NCBI RefSeq assembly: GCF_900109225.1
Contig: NZ_FNZK01000010.1
Coordinates: forward strand, 83,262 to 147,261
Reading direction: 5' to 3'
Length of the DNA stretch: 64,000 nt
Origin: Propionispira arboris
GTDB taxonomy: Bacteria > Bacillota > Negativicutes > Selenomonadales > Selenomonadaceae
The translations under genes were made by a program, and so were the position numbers. This document shows positions 34,910 through 44,096 of this stretch, one piece after another. The first letter of the stretch is position 1, and every line of letters starts with the position of its first letter. Below the pieces are notes generated by a model. That model made no database searches. It was not told where the DNA came from and saw only the letters and a program-made list of their open reading frames with translations.

Positions 34910-36636
34910 AGGTTCCTCCGATCGGCAGCTGTCATAGTGAAATAGCGACCACCTTTTTGCAGTAATTCGGCGTGGGTACCGCTTTCCACAAGTTGACCCT
35001 TTTCGATGACAAGGATTTTGTCGGCCTTTTTTACAGAGTCTAAGCGATGGGCAATCGTAAGTACAGTTTTTTTATACGTTAGATCTGCAACGGACTGGGC
35101 GATGATTTTTTCTGTTTTTGTATCAAGTCCAGTGGTCATTTCATCAAGTAAGATAAGCGGGGCATCTTGAAGAAAAGCCCGGGCAATTGCGATGCGGCGC
35201 ATCTGTCCGCCGCTGAGTGGCTGTCCGCCATCACCAAGCTTGGTTTGATAAGCCTCTGGCAAAGTTAGAATGAATTCATGGATAGCGGCCGCTTTGGCGG
35301 CCGCTATGACATCATTTTCGTCAGCTACCGTGTTTCCAAGAACGATGTTATCAAAGACCGATGCACTAAAAATATGCGGCATTTGTGGAACATAAGCGAT
35401 GCGGCTGCGCCAATATACTGGATCAATGGAACAAAGCGAAAGATCATTAATTTTAATTTCACCCTTCTGTGGTTGTACCAATTGGAGCAGCAACTGGAAA
35501 ATAGTTGATTTTCCCGCACCGCTGCCGCCAACAATGGCGATATGTTTTCCGGCTTCAATCGAAAAGGTGAGACCGCGCAGGGCAATTTCGCGTTCTTGTT
35601 GATAACGAAACGAGATATCTTCGAATTGAATCGAAAAAGGAACGGTAGTTTTTTCGATTCGCTGTAGGTTTGTGTGGGGAATATTCAGTGGCTTTTTTAA
35701 AATCCGATAGATCTGATCCGCCGCCGTAGTTGCTGTCATCGCTGCATGGAAAGCAGCTCCGCTTTGCCTGAGCGGTTGATAAAATTCTGGTGCAAGCAGC
35801 AATACTAAAAAAGCAGTTTCAAACGCCAGATTCCCCTGCAATAAGCGCAGACCAATGCCAATGGCGATCAGGGCAATGCTTAGTGTTGAGATTAATTCCA
35901 AAACAAAAGAGGATAAAAATGCCAAACGGAGAACTTTGAGGGTAGCATCACGAAAATCGTTGCTCAAGCGAGTGACTTCTTTGATTTGATTTATACTTTG
36001 ATTAAAAATCTTTAGGGTAGTAAGTCCTTCTAACAATTCAAGAAAATGGATGCTTAAGGTGGAAAGTGTTTTCCATTGTTTGGCATTCGCATTGCCGGCC
36101 AAGCGACCGATTAACATCATAAATAAAGGAATAAGCGGTGCTGTCAGGCAAAAAAGTAAAGCGGAAATCCAATCCATCGGTAAAACCGCTACTAAAATCA
36201 GCGGTGGGATTATGCCTACTGTAACGACTTGTGGTAAAAACTTTGTGAAATAATCATCGAGTCCTTCAATTCCATTCGTGAATAATGTAACTAAGTCTCC
36301 AGTTTTTTCCTGTGACATTTCTTCGGGACCGACTGTTACGATATGATTAAGCAGGCGATTGCGCAGCTTTTGCTGGATAGACAAGGATATGTCATGTGCA
36401 GTCAGCTGATTTTGCCAACGGACGAAGGCTTTGGCAAACATAAGGAAAAGCAGCATCGCAAAAAACGGTGCTGCTTCCTTCAAATTCATGTCTGCGAGAA
36501 AAACTCCGTTGATGATCTTCATGAGTGCATACGCAATGCTGATTGTGCAAACAGCATTTGTGATACTAAGCATAAAGAGCAGAACAAATTTCTTTTTATA
36601 GGGTTTTATTTCTTTGATTAAATGTTTATTAAGCAT
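34906..36636 (-). CDS. cydD: Heterodimeric ABC exporter subunit CydD
   Basis: First half-transporter of the CydDC exporter, 576 residues. Six membrane helices, then Walker A GGSGAGKSTIFQ, signature LSGGQMRRIAIARAF and Walker B LILLDEMTTGLD, where a methionine replaces the usual proline after the glutamate. It starts three bases after the cydB stop, so co-translation is likely. The exported thiol keeps the periplasmic side reduced enough for bd haem insertion. Confidence 0.92.
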   Translation of the reverse strand: MLNKHLIKEIKPYKKKFVLLFMLSITNAVCTISIAYALMKIINGVFLADMNLKEAAPFFAMLLFLMFAKAFVRWQNQLTAHDISLSIQQKLRNRLLNHIVTVGPEEMSQEKTGDLVTLFTNGIEGLDDYFTKFLPQVVTVGIIPPLILVAVLPMDWISALLFCLTAPLIPLFMMLIGRLAGNANAKQWKTLSTLSIHFLELLEGLTTLKIFNQSINQIKEVTRLSNDFRDATLKVLRLAFLSSFVLELISTLSIALIAIGIGLRLLQGNLAFETAFLVLLLAPEFYQPLRQSGAAFHAAMTATTAADQIYRILKKPLNIPHTNLQRIEKTTVPFSIQFEDISFRYQQEREIALRGLTFSIEAGKHIAIVGGSGAGKSTIFQLLLQLVQPQKGEIKINDLSLCSIDPVYWRSRIAYVPQMPHIFSASVFDNIVLGNTVADENDVIAAAKAAAIHEFILTLPEAYQTKLGDGGQPLSGGQMRRIAIARAFLQDAPLILLDEMTTGLDTKTEKIIAQSVADLTYKKTVLTIAHRLDSVKKADKILVIEKGQLVESGTHAELLQKGGRYFTMTAADRRNL

Positions 36637-36639
36637 AAA

Positions 36640-37647
36640 TTAATACTCCAAATGTTTCCCAGAAACGCGCTTGCGGAAAATCCAATACGTCCAGCCTTGA
36701 TAAATCAATACGATAGGTACAAGTACAAGTGCGGCTACTGTCATGATACCTAAAGTATACTGTGAAGATGACGCATTGTAAATAGTTAAGCTCCAATCCG
36801 GATTGAGGCTCGATACCATGAGTCTTGGAAAAAGACCGGCAAAGAAAGCAAGTGTTGTAAAAACAATGGCCAAAGAACTTAACACAAAGGCCGGTACATA
36901 TTTTTCAGTAAAAACGCAGCCGTAACTGGCAAGAAAAACAATGGCTGCTGCACATAGTGAACTAGCAGCCAGCATACTGGAAAATAGACTTGTATTTGTA
37001 TAAGTTAAAATCATACAGAGGACAAATACCAAAGCAGCTGGTATTCCTATTTTTTGTGCCATTTGGCGAAGCGCAGCTATCGTTTTGGCTGATTCAACAC
37101 GAAGCATCAAAAATACAGCTCCGTGGAAGGTGAAGACCAATACGAAAGTCAAGCCGCCGACGATTGTATAAGGTGTTAACAAATCAAAAAAAGTGCCAGT
37201 ATAAATCATTTTTTCATTAATTGCCAAACCTTGGATCAAATTGGTTACGGCGACACCCCACAGTAATGCGGGAACAGCACTGCCGAAAAATATCATCCAA
37301 TCCCAAAAGCTGCGCCAGCTTTTGTTTTCATGTTTGCTGCGAAATTCAAATGATACACCACGCATGATAAGTGCCAGCAGCATCAAAAATAATGCCAAAT
37401 AAAAGGTACTGAACATCGTTGCATATACATGAGGGAATGCGGCAAATAATGCACCGCCAGCTGTAATCATCCAAACTTCGTTACCATCCCAGACTGGACC
37501 GATTGTGTTGATGATGATACGGCGTTCCTGATCTGTTTTTGCGATAAATGGTAATAAGATTCCAACACCGTAGTCAAAGCCTTCCAAAAAGAAAAAGCCG
37601 ATGAATAAAACAGTGATTAAAACAAACCAAATAATAGTGAGATCCAT
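36640..37647 (-). CDS. cydB: Cytochrome bd ubiquinol oxidase subunit II
   Basis: Integral-membrane subunit of 335 residues with about eight helices. Recognised by WFVLITVLFIGFFFLEGFDYG at the N-terminus, the GPVWDGNEVWMITAGGALFAAFP motif (quoted in part: WDGNEVW), and QGWTYWIFRKRV at the end. It partners CydA in a quinol-oxidising, oxygen-reducing complex. Start and cydA stop overlap by one base (TAATG). Confidence 0.95.
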   Translation of the reverse strand: MDLTIIWFVLITVLFIGFFFLEGFDYGVGILLPFIAKTDQERRIIINTIGPVWDGNEVWMITAGGALFAAFPHVYATMFSTFYLALFLMLLALIMRGVSFEFRSKHENKSWRSFWDWMIFFGSAVPALLWGVAVTNLIQGLAINEKMIYTGTFFDLLTPYTIVGGLTFVLVFTFHGAVFLMLRVESAKTIAALRQMAQKIGIPAALVFVLCMILTYTNTSLFSSMLAASSLCAAAIVFLASYGCVFTEKYVPAFVLSSLAIVFTTLAFFAGLFPRLMVSSLNPDWSLTIYNASSSQYTLGIMTVAALVLVPIVLIYQGWTYWIFRKRVSGKHLEY

Positions 37648-39002
37648 TATGCAGCACTCCTTTCTTTAGGAACTTCAGGACCTTTTTTTATAAACTTCAA
37701 AATGATATAAATTGTGACAATGGCCAAAGCAAAATATACAACAGTGAAGCCAATTAAAGAAATCCAAACTTCAGTCGGAGTGATATTCTGCGATACGGCA
37801 TTGGCTACTTTTTGTAACCCGACAACCATCCAGGGTTGTCGCCCGCCTTCTGTGATATACCAGCCGGTTGAATTCGAGATAAACGGCAGTGGAAGTATGA
37901 CGATTAATGCTTTTAATAATACAGGGCAGGCTTCAATTTTATTTTTAAAAGCTAAAAGTCCGCCCACTAGAACTAAACCAGTCATGATGAGACCTGCTAA
38001 AATCATGATTCTGAAACTCCAGAACAGACCCGTGACGTCCGGTATGTAATTGCCGGGCCCATATTGCTTTTCAGCAGCGGCCTGCAGAGGTTTGATACCT
38101 TTTATTTCTCCTTTTGGTTCATTATAGACCAAAAAAGAAAGTACATTTGGTATTTCGATATTTGATGAATTTGTCTGTGTTTTTGTGTTGACGTCAGCAT
38201 AGACCGTAAATGGTGCAGGGTCTTGCGTTTCCCATAATGCTTCTACAGATGCCAGCTTCATAGGTTGTGCTTTACCAATATATTGTGCTTGCAAATGACC
38301 GGTTCCCATAACTGCGACTAAACCAAGCAAGGAATAGATGATGCCGGCTTTTAAAGAAATACGAAACGTTTCAAGATGCTTTTGTTTGAGCAATTGATAC
38401 GCACTCACCGAAACAATGAGTATTCCACTGGTTACAATACCAGAAGATATGGTATGGCTAAGTTGACCAAAGACATACGAATTTGTAAGTAATGCTAGAA
38501 AATCTGTCATTTCAGCGCGTCCGTTATTGATAATAAAACCAACAGGATGCTGCATAAATGAATTTGCTACTAAGATCCAATAAGAGGATAAACTACTGGC
38601 AAAAGCAACGAGCCAGATTGTTAAACAATGGATTTTCTTTGGCAGCTTATCCCAGCTAAAAATCCATACTCCTAAAAAGATTGATTCTAGAAAGAATGCA
38701 CTGAGTGCTTCAAGAGCCAGTGGGGCACCAAAAATATCACCCATAAATCGCGAATATTCCGACCAATTCATGCCGAAATGAAATTCTTGAACAATCCCGG
38801 TAACAACACCCATGGCAAAGGTTACAAGGAAAATTTTACCCCAAAAATGGGTAAGTTCGAGGCAGCGTTGATTGTCTGTCTTCACATAACAAGTTTCTAA
38901 AAGTGCAATGAAAATCGTGAGTCCCAACGTTAATGGGATGAATAAAAAATGATAGATTGTTGTGATTGCAAACTGCCAACGTGATAAGGTTACTACATCC
39001 AT
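37647..39002 (-). CDS. cydA: Cytochrome bd ubiquinol oxidase subunit I
   Basis: Haem-carrying subunit of 451 residues. H18 in TTIYHFLFIPLT corresponds to the axial ligand of the high-spin haem; LALEALSAFFLES contains the conserved proton-path glutamates; and the quinol-site hallmark GRQPWMVVG is present. The Q-loop is of the short type. ATG 39002 (MDVVTLSRWQFA) has AAAGGAGTG upstream; a 23-codon upstream extension of the frame lacks a ribosome site and is discarded. In an anaerobe the enzyme most likely scavenges oxygen. Confidence 0.95.
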   Translation of the reverse strand: MDVVTLSRWQFAITTIYHFLFIPLTLGLTIFIALLETCYVKTDNQRCLELTHFWGKIFLVTFAMGVVTGIVQEFHFGMNWSEYSRFMGDIFGAPLALEALSAFFLESIFLGVWIFSWDKLPKKIHCLTIWLVAFASSLSSYWILVANSFMQHPVGFIINNGRAEMTDFLALLTNSYVFGQLSHTISSGIVTSGILIVSVSAYQLLKQKHLETFRISLKAGIIYSLLGLVAVMGTGHLQAQYIGKAQPMKLASVEALWETQDPAPFTVYADVNTKTQTNSSNIEIPNVLSFLVYNEPKGEIKGIKPLQAAAEKQYGPGNYIPDVTGLFWSFRIMILAGLIMTGLVLVGGLLAFKNKIEACPVLLKALIVILPLPFISNSTGWYITEGGRQPWMVVGLQKVANAVSQNITPTEVWISLIGFTVVYFALAIVTIYIILKFIKKGPEVPKERSAA

Positions 39003-39042
39003 ACAATTCACTCCTTTGAAGATATTAGACTTGCATATAATA

Positions 39043-39071
39043 ATTATAGAGCACTCTATTACGAAATACAA
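39043..39071 (-). promoter_or_regulatory. Probable cydA promoter
   Basis: On the minus strand TTGTAT (39071-39066) and TATAAT (39048-39043) are separated by 17 bases. No Rex- or FNR-type palindrome was recognised near it. Confidence 0.55.
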
Positions 39072-39117
39072 TAAAAATTATCTATAAATATGAATTATTG
39101 AAAAGACTGTACAAAAA

Positions 39118-39160
39118 ATAGCACATTTTCTATGAATTATTTCAAAGAAAATGTGCTATA
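39118..39160 (-). terminator. Terminator of the copper operon
   Basis: ATAGCACATTTTCT / AGAAAATGTGCTAT arms; the T run follows on the minus strand downstream of copZ. Confidence 0.8.
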
Positions 39161-39179
39161 AGTAAATTAAGATTTTGGA

Positions 39180-39386
39180 TTAACCTTGGATACCGACCAC
39201 GTCGTAGCCTTCTTCTTCAATCGCTGCTTTAATAGAGGCATCGTCAGCACTGCCTTCAATTAGAGCATATTTACCAGAGAGATTTATTTCTTTCACTTCG
39301 GTTACACCAGCAAGTTTTGTCAATGCATCTTTTACATGAGCGGTACAATGTGCGCAGCTCATGCCTTCGATTAAAATCTTTTTCAT
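39180..39386 (-). CDS. copZ: Copper chaperone, heavy-metal-associated domain
   Basis: A 68-residue ferredoxin-like HMA protein with the Cu(I) motif GMSCAHC. It would pass Cu(I) to the CopA ATPase. The ATG at 39386 (MKKILIEGMSC) is preferred: AGGTGG lies nine bases upstream, and the GTG used by the longer frame is part of that site. Last gene of csoR-copA-copZ, followed by a terminator. Confidence 0.9.
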   Translation of the reverse strand: MKKILIEGMSCAHCTAHVKDALTKLAGVTEVKEINLSGKYALIEGSADDASIKAAIEEEGYDVVGIQG

Positions 39387-39431
39387 GGAACAGACCACCT
39401 TTTTTATTATTTTATTTATAATATGGATTTA

Positions 39432-41648
39432 TTATGCGTGAAAATTACGGAGCCTTAAAGCATTTGCTAAAACGGATACGGAGCTTAAACTCATTGCGGC
39501 TGCAGCGATCATGGGGTTTAAGAGAGGCCCGCCAAATACATGGAGTATACCCATAGCTACGGGTATACCGAGTATGTTATAAGCAAAAGCCCAAAAGAGA
39601 TTTTCCTTGATGTTTTTCATTGTAGCTTGGCTGAGCTTGATGGCTGTAGCAACATCCATCAGGTCACTATGCATCAAAATGATATTGGCACTTTCAATGG
39701 CAACATCCGTTCCGGAACCGATCGCAATACCTATATCTGCCTGGACGAGTGCTGGAGCATCATTGATGCCATCACCGACCATAGCGACTTTTTGACCAAG
39801 AGCCTGTAAATTTTTGACGGTATTGGCTTTATCTGCGGGCAAGACATCCGCAAACACGGTGTCAATGCCAACTTGGCGGGCAATTGCTTCCGCTGTTTTT
39901 TTGTTATCGCCAGTGATCATTGCCGTTTTAATATGCATCGAATGCAGTTTTTCAATCGCCGCTTTACTCGTTGGTTTTATGACATCAGCAACAGCAATGA
40001 GCCCTTTAAATTCATTGTCGATCGCAATATACATGGGTGTTTTTCCATTATCGGCTAAAGTCTCAGCCGTTTTTATTACGTCTTCGGGAATGGTGATGTT
40101 TTTTTCATACAGCCAGGGCTGATTGCCGAGGAGTATATAGTGTTTATCAATTGTTGCTTCAATTCCATAACCGGGAATCGTTTTAAAAGCAGATAGCTTT
40201 TTGAGCGTGAGGTCCTGACTTTTGGCATATTGGACAATTGCCATGCCCAGAGGGTGTTCCGACCCTTGTTCAGCACTAGCCGCAAAGGTTAAAAGAAAAT
40301 CTTCGGTCATGCCGATTGGCTGAATGTCTGTGACGGTTGGTGTGCCGCTGGTAATGGTTCCGGTTTTATCAAAAACAATCGTTTGAATGGCATGAGCTGT
40401 TTCGAGTGCTTCTCCGCTTTTTATCAAAACTCCATTTTCGGCACCCTTTCCCGTACCAACCATAATAGCGGTTGGGGTTGCTAATCCTAAAGCACAGGGA
40501 CAGGCAATCACTAAAACGGCAATAAAAATAGTCAGGGCAAAAATTGTAGATTCACCAGCTAACAGCCAGGCACTTGCCGCGATTAGTGCTAAAATCATAA
40601 CAATGGGAACAAAATAAGCTGAAATAGTATCCGCGAGTTTAGCAATAGGCGCTTTTGAGCCTTGCGCGTCTTCAACAAGTTTGAGGATACGTGCCACGGC
40701 GGTGTCTTTCCCAACTTTTGTGGCACGATATTTGATGAAGCCTGTTTTGTTGATGCTGGCACCGATTACGGTGTCGCCAATATTTTTTGCTGCAGGAATA
40801 CTTTCCCCAGTCAACATGGATTCATCAATAGCCGCACTGCCTTCAATAATTTCACCATCGACAGGCAGTTTCTCACCGGATCGTACAATCACGATATCCC
40901 CGACTTTTACTTCATCGATCGGAATGGTTTTTTCGCTGGTACTTTGAAAAATAACAGCCGTTTTTGGAACAAGCTTCATTAAGGATTGCATTGCCAGCGA
41001 GGTCTTACCTTTCGATACGGCTTCAAGATATTTGCCAAACGTAATCAGCGTCAAAATAGTACCAGCCGATTCAAAGTAGAGGTGCATGACATATTCGACC
41101 TCACCTTGCAGGATTTTTAAGATTCCAAAGCAGCCATAGCCGATTGCTGCCAATGTGCTGACAGCTATGAGTGAGTCCATATTGGGATTCAGTGAAACCA
41201 TGTTTTTTAGACCAATTGTATAATATTTATAGCCGAGGGCCATGATCGGTAGAGTTAGAAGCAGCTGCAAAAAAGCAAACGGTACGGGAGAAATCATGGG
41301 ATTGATGCTTTCGGGCAAGGGAAAACCCAGCATATGACCCATTGAAACGAATAAAAGCGGTATGACAAATATAATAGAAAAAAGCAGCCGCTGTCGAATC
41401 GGTTTTACTTTATCTATGGTTTTCCCCTGTGCATCTTCAAGATTAATCAGTTTATAACCAGCTGCCGCAACAATGGTTTTGATAGAATTTGTCTGGACAA
41501 GATTTTCATCGAGTGTGATCGTTAATGTTTCAGCCGCAAAATTTACGACGGACGATTGTACGCCATCAAGTTTTTTTGTAACGCGTTCTACGCGATTGGC
41601 ACAAGCTGAACAAGTCATACCTTCCACTTTAAAGGCTTTAATTTTCAT
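39432..41648 (-). CDS. copA: Cu(I)-exporting P-type ATPase
   Basis: P1B-1 ATPase of 738 residues. One N-terminal HMA domain (GMTCSACANRVERV), then the membrane metal site CPC in IACPCALGLATPTA, the phosphorylated aspartate in VFDKTGTITSG, the SEHPLG loop of the nucleotide domain, and the hinge MVGDGINDAPAL. Exports Cu(I) across the cytoplasmic membrane. 33 bases separate it from copZ. Conserved YN and MxxSS residues in the last helices (FAYNILGIPVA, AMSLSSVSV) fit a Cu(I) enzyme rather than Zn/Cd. Confidence 0.94.
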   Translation of the reverse strand: MKIKAFKVEGMTCSACANRVERVTKKLDGVQSSVVNFAAETLTITLDENLVQTNSIKTIVAAAGYKLINLEDAQGKTIDKVKPIRQRLLFSIIFVIPLLFVSMGHMLGFPLPESINPMISPVPFAFLQLLLTLPIMALGYKYYTIGLKNMVSLNPNMDSLIAVSTLAAIGYGCFGILKILQGEVEYVMHLYFESAGTILTLITFGKYLEAVSKGKTSLAMQSLMKLVPKTAVIFQSTSEKTIPIDEVKVGDIVIVRSGEKLPVDGEIIEGSAAIDESMLTGESIPAAKNIGDTVIGASINKTGFIKYRATKVGKDTAVARILKLVEDAQGSKAPIAKLADTISAYFVPIVMILALIAASAWLLAGESTIFALTIFIAVLVIACPCALGLATPTAIMVGTGKGAENGVLIKSGEALETAHAIQTIVFDKTGTITSGTPTVTDIQPIGMTEDFLLTFAASAEQGSEHPLGMAIVQYAKSQDLTLKKLSAFKTIPGYGIEATIDKHYILLGNQPWLYEKNITIPEDVIKTAETLADNGKTPMYIAIDNEFKGLIAVADVIKPTSKAAIEKLHSMHIKTAMITGDNKKTAEAIARQVGIDTVFADVLPADKANTVKNLQALGQKVAMVGDGINDAPALVQADIGIAIGSGTDVAIESANIILMHSDLMDVATAIKLSQATMKNIKENLFWAFAYNILGIPVAMGILHVFGGPLLNPMIAAAAMSLSSVSVLANALRLRNFHA

Positions 41649-41665
41649 ACAGAATCCTTCTTTCT

Positions 41666-41932
41666 TTATTTTGCAAGTAATTTTTCCAGAATCCGATTCA
41701 GTTCTTCAATTTTTTCATCCGGATTATTTGCCATACAGGCTTCTTTTACACAATGCCGCAGATGACCTTGCAAAATGGCTAGTTCAGCCTTTCTTAATAA
41801 AGACTGGGCAGCTAATACCTGATTTGCTACATCGATACAATAGCGGTCATCTTGGATCATTTTTATGATACCGTCGACTTGACCGCGAACGGTTTTTAAA
41901 TATTGTAGTGCAGTCGTTCGTTCTTCACTCAT
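41666..41932 (-). CDS. csoR: CsoR-type copper-sensing repressor
   Basis: All-helical repressor of 88 residues of the CsoR/RcnR family. The Cu(I) ligands C32, H57 and C61 occur at exactly the C-x24-H-x3-C spacing of CsoR (in DRYCIDV and GHLRHCV), which favours copper over nickel (RcnR) or formaldehyde (FrmR). It begins the copper operon, 17 bases before copA, and probably represses it by binding the adjacent GC-rich palindrome until Cu(I) is bound. Confidence 0.92.
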   Translation of the reverse strand: MSEERTTALQYLKTVRGQVDGIIKMIQDDRYCIDVANQVLAAQSLLRKAELAILQGHLRHCVKEACMANNPDEKIEELNRILEKLLAK

Positions 41933-41937
41933 TGTAT

Positions 41938-41959
41938 ACCTCCCCCCCGGGGACGGGGT
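41938..41959 (-). promoter_or_regulatory. GC-rich palindrome at csoR start: probable CsoR operator
   Basis: A 22-base near-palindrome, on the minus strand ACCCCGTCCCC followed by GGGGGGGAGGT (9 of 11 pairs), in otherwise AT-rich DNA. It has the GC-rich look of known CsoR sites. It contains the gene's own ribosome site (GGGGGAGG), so repressor binding or mRNA structure could both affect expression. Confidence 0.6.
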
Positions 41960-42145
41960 GCTCTATTTGATATTGATTATCACATTTTATATTATTTTTG
42001 TCAAGTATTACAAAAATAATATAAAATTTTATGTTTTTTTGTCTGTGTTTTAGTTAAATTGCTTGCGGCATGGCAAAAAAATTGCTAATATTTATATCTA
42101 TATAATATAATTTTAAATAGATATAAATATTAATGGGTGATGAAT

Positions 42146-43018
42146 GTGCTAAAGACATTAAAGGTAGATGCTTATGCAAAAATCAATTTAACACTTGATA
42201 TTTTAAGCAAGCGTCCAGATGGTTATCATGAAGTTTCGATGGTGATGCAATCGATCGGTTTATGTGACCGAATTAAGTTTAGCGAAGAACCAAAAGGCAG
42301 CGGGATTACTTTGGTGACCAATGTGCCTGGGCTGCCTTGCGGCGAACGTAATTTAGCCTATCGAGCTGCCAAATTAATGATGGATACGTATCATATTGAG
42401 CAGGGTATCCATATGAATCTTACGAAGCGGATACCAATTGCGGCAGGGTTAGCTGGTGGCAGCAGTAATGCTGCTGCCGTGATTTTGGCAATGAATGAAA
42501 TGTTTTGTCTTGAACTTTCACGTGAGGAACTTTGTTCTGTGGGTGAAAAAATTGGTTCCGATATTCCTTTTTGCCTTTGTGGTGGAACCATGCTGGCAGA
42601 GGGACGTGGTGAAAAACTCACCCGCCTGCCCAGTATGCCGCAATGTTATGTGATTTTGGCAAAACCACCGGTTAAAGTTTCAACGGCCTGGGCCTATCAA
42701 AATTATCAAAAGGAACAAGTTAAAGAGCATCCAAAGACAGATGAAATCCTGTCTTGCCTTGCTGAAAAAAATCTTGTCGGAATTGGCAAATTATTGTGTA
42801 ATGTGCTCGAAAGTGTTACTATTAATAGGTATAAAGAGATAGATATGCTTAAAAAGCTGATGCTGAAGCATGGCGCGATGGCGAGCCTTATGTCTGGCAG
42901 TGGTCCGACGGTATTTGGACTCACTGAAGACGCCAAAACAGCAGAGCATATTGCGGAACAATTGAGAAAACTCACGAATGCAAGAATATTTGTTACCAAA
43001 ACAGTTTGTGGAAATTGA
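42146..43018 (+). CDS. ispE: 4-diphosphocytidyl-2-C-methyl-D-erythritol kinase
   Basis: GHMP kinase of the MEP isoprenoid pathway, 290 residues from the chosen start. AYAKINLTLDIL at the N-terminus, the ATP loop PIAAGLAGGSSNAAAVI, and the C-terminal LMSGSGPTVFGL are diagnostic. GTG at 42146 (MLKTLKVDAYAKINL) is six bases after GGGTG; the GTG and ATG upstream overlap that site. Followed by a GntR gene only 10 bases later. Confidence 0.93.
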   Translation: MLKTLKVDAYAKINLTLDILSKRPDGYHEVSMVMQSIGLCDRIKFSEEPKGSGITLVTNVPGLPCGERNLAYRAAKLMMDTYHIEQGIHMNLTKRIPIAAGLAGGSSNAAAVILAMNEMFCLELSREELCSVGEKIGSDIPFCLCGGTMLAEGRGEKLTRLPSMPQCYVILAKPPVKVSTAWAYQNYQKEQVKEHPKTDEILSCLAEKNLVGIGKLLCNVLESVTINRYKEIDMLKKLMLKHGAMASLMSGSGPTVFGLTEDAKTAEHIAEQLRKLTNARIFVTKTVCGN

Positions 43019-43028
43019 GGGATTAACG

Positions 43029-43721
43029 ATGGAGAAAAGATTAGCACCAATTAGATTAGATAGTTATCAGCCATTACGCGAAGTCGTTTGTGAAACGCTG
43101 CGTGAGGCGATTCGAAAAGGGGTGCTGAAGCCTGGAGAGCGTTTAATGGAAATTCAGCTGGCTGAAGAATTAGGTGTTAGCCGTACTCCGGTTCGTGAAG
43201 CAATCCGCAAATTAGAACTGGAAGGTTATGTAATCATGATGCCCCGTCGCGGTACATATGTAGCAAATCTTTCAATTCGCGATGTCAATGAAGTTTTTGA
43301 AATCAGAACATCTTTGGATTCTCTTGCCAGTGGTCTTGCAGCTGAACGCATTACAGAAGAAGAACTTGAACAGTTACAGCGACTGCTCGTCTTAATTGGT
43401 GAATATATTGAACAAAACGATATGGAAAAAATTGTTGAGACGGATACAGAGTTTCATGATGTTTTATATCAGGCAAGCCGGAACATGCGTCTGGTTGGCA
43501 TAATATTTAATCTGCGTGAACAATTGACCCGTTTTCGAGCTACTTCAATGGCCTATCCGGGACGGTTAAAAGAAACATTGGAAGAACACCGCCGATTGGT
43601 TGAAGCGATTGCGCAGGGGGACGTTCTTGAAGCGCAAAATGCAGCTGAAGATCATATGGAAAAATCAGAACATACGCTCCTGATTAGTATGGAAGCGATG
43701 AAAACAAAGAATAAAAAATAG
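43029..43721 (+). CDS. GntR-family transcriptional regulator (FCD/FadR type)
   Basis: DNA-binding regulator of 230 residues. The N-terminal winged helix has LREAIRKGVLKPGERLMEIQ and VSRTPVREAIRKLELEG. The C-terminal FCD domain has the metal-site residues in DTEFHDVLYQAS and in EEHRRLVEAI and AEDHMEKSE. Effector unknown, usually a small carboxylate. ATG 43029 has GAGGGA upstream; a longer frame reaching into ispE is rejected. It takes the place Bacillus gives to purR, without being related to it. Confidence 0.9.
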   Translation: MEKRLAPIRLDSYQPLREVVCETLREAIRKGVLKPGERLMEIQLAEELGVSRTPVREAIRKLELEGYVIMMPRRGTYVANLSIRDVNEVFEIRTSLDSLASGLAAERITEEELEQLQRLLVLIGEYIEQNDMEKIVETDTEFHDVLYQASRNMRLVGIIFNLREQLTRFRATSMAYPGRLKETLEEHRRLVEAIAQGDVLEAQNAAEDHMEKSEHTLLISMEAMKTKNKK

Positions 43722-43729
43722 GTTTAGGG

Positions 43730-43758
43730 AGCATAGGTACGCGTGCCTATGCTTTTTT
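43730..43758 (+). terminator. Terminator of the ispE-gntR operon
   Basis: Stem AGCATAGG / CCTATGCT with a T run. Confidence 0.88.
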
Positions 43759-43862
43759 ATGCTTATTTGATAAACACGTAGAGAAATCAGGGCATAAATT
43801 CTTAAATGGGGCTTGCCAAATGGCAAAATAATTTTTACAATAGTAAAGTGACTTAATTTGCA

Positions 43863-43914
43863 ATAAAAACAAACGATCTTTATTTAAGGAGCAGCACGCA
43901 GCGTTTGTTTTTAT
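43863..43914 (+). other. Unexplained hairpin in the glmU leader
   Basis: Perfect 13-base arms (ATAAAAACAAACG and complement, 43863-43875 / 43902-43914) surround a 26-base loop containing TTTAAGGAGCAG. It ends in T residues, like a terminator, but no gene precedes it closely. The rest of the 375-base gap (43722-44096) holds only the gntR terminator and nothing else recognisable. Confidence 0.4.
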
Positions 43915-44096
43915 CTTACATAAGACGAACAGAACACAAGTATACATAGTACACGAACGAGATAAAATATGTATGGTTATTGAATCGTTCAAAAATGGGG
44001 CTCTAGTGGTTGGGAGATTTAAGCTAACATAGAGTCTTTCGTGTTTTGGACCATGTATTTTTTGATTGGACATAAGAAGTGGAGGAATAAAAATCT

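Noticed and set aside
39003..39117. Rex or FNR operator before cydA
   Set aside because: No TTGTGAA-like or TTGAT-N4-ATCAA palindrome could be found, only a sigma-A-type promoter.
43747..44073. Minus-strand frame of 108 codons in the glmU leader
   Set aside because: It has no ribosome site, odd Cys/Leu/Asn-rich composition and no domain-like pattern. It runs through the gntR terminator.
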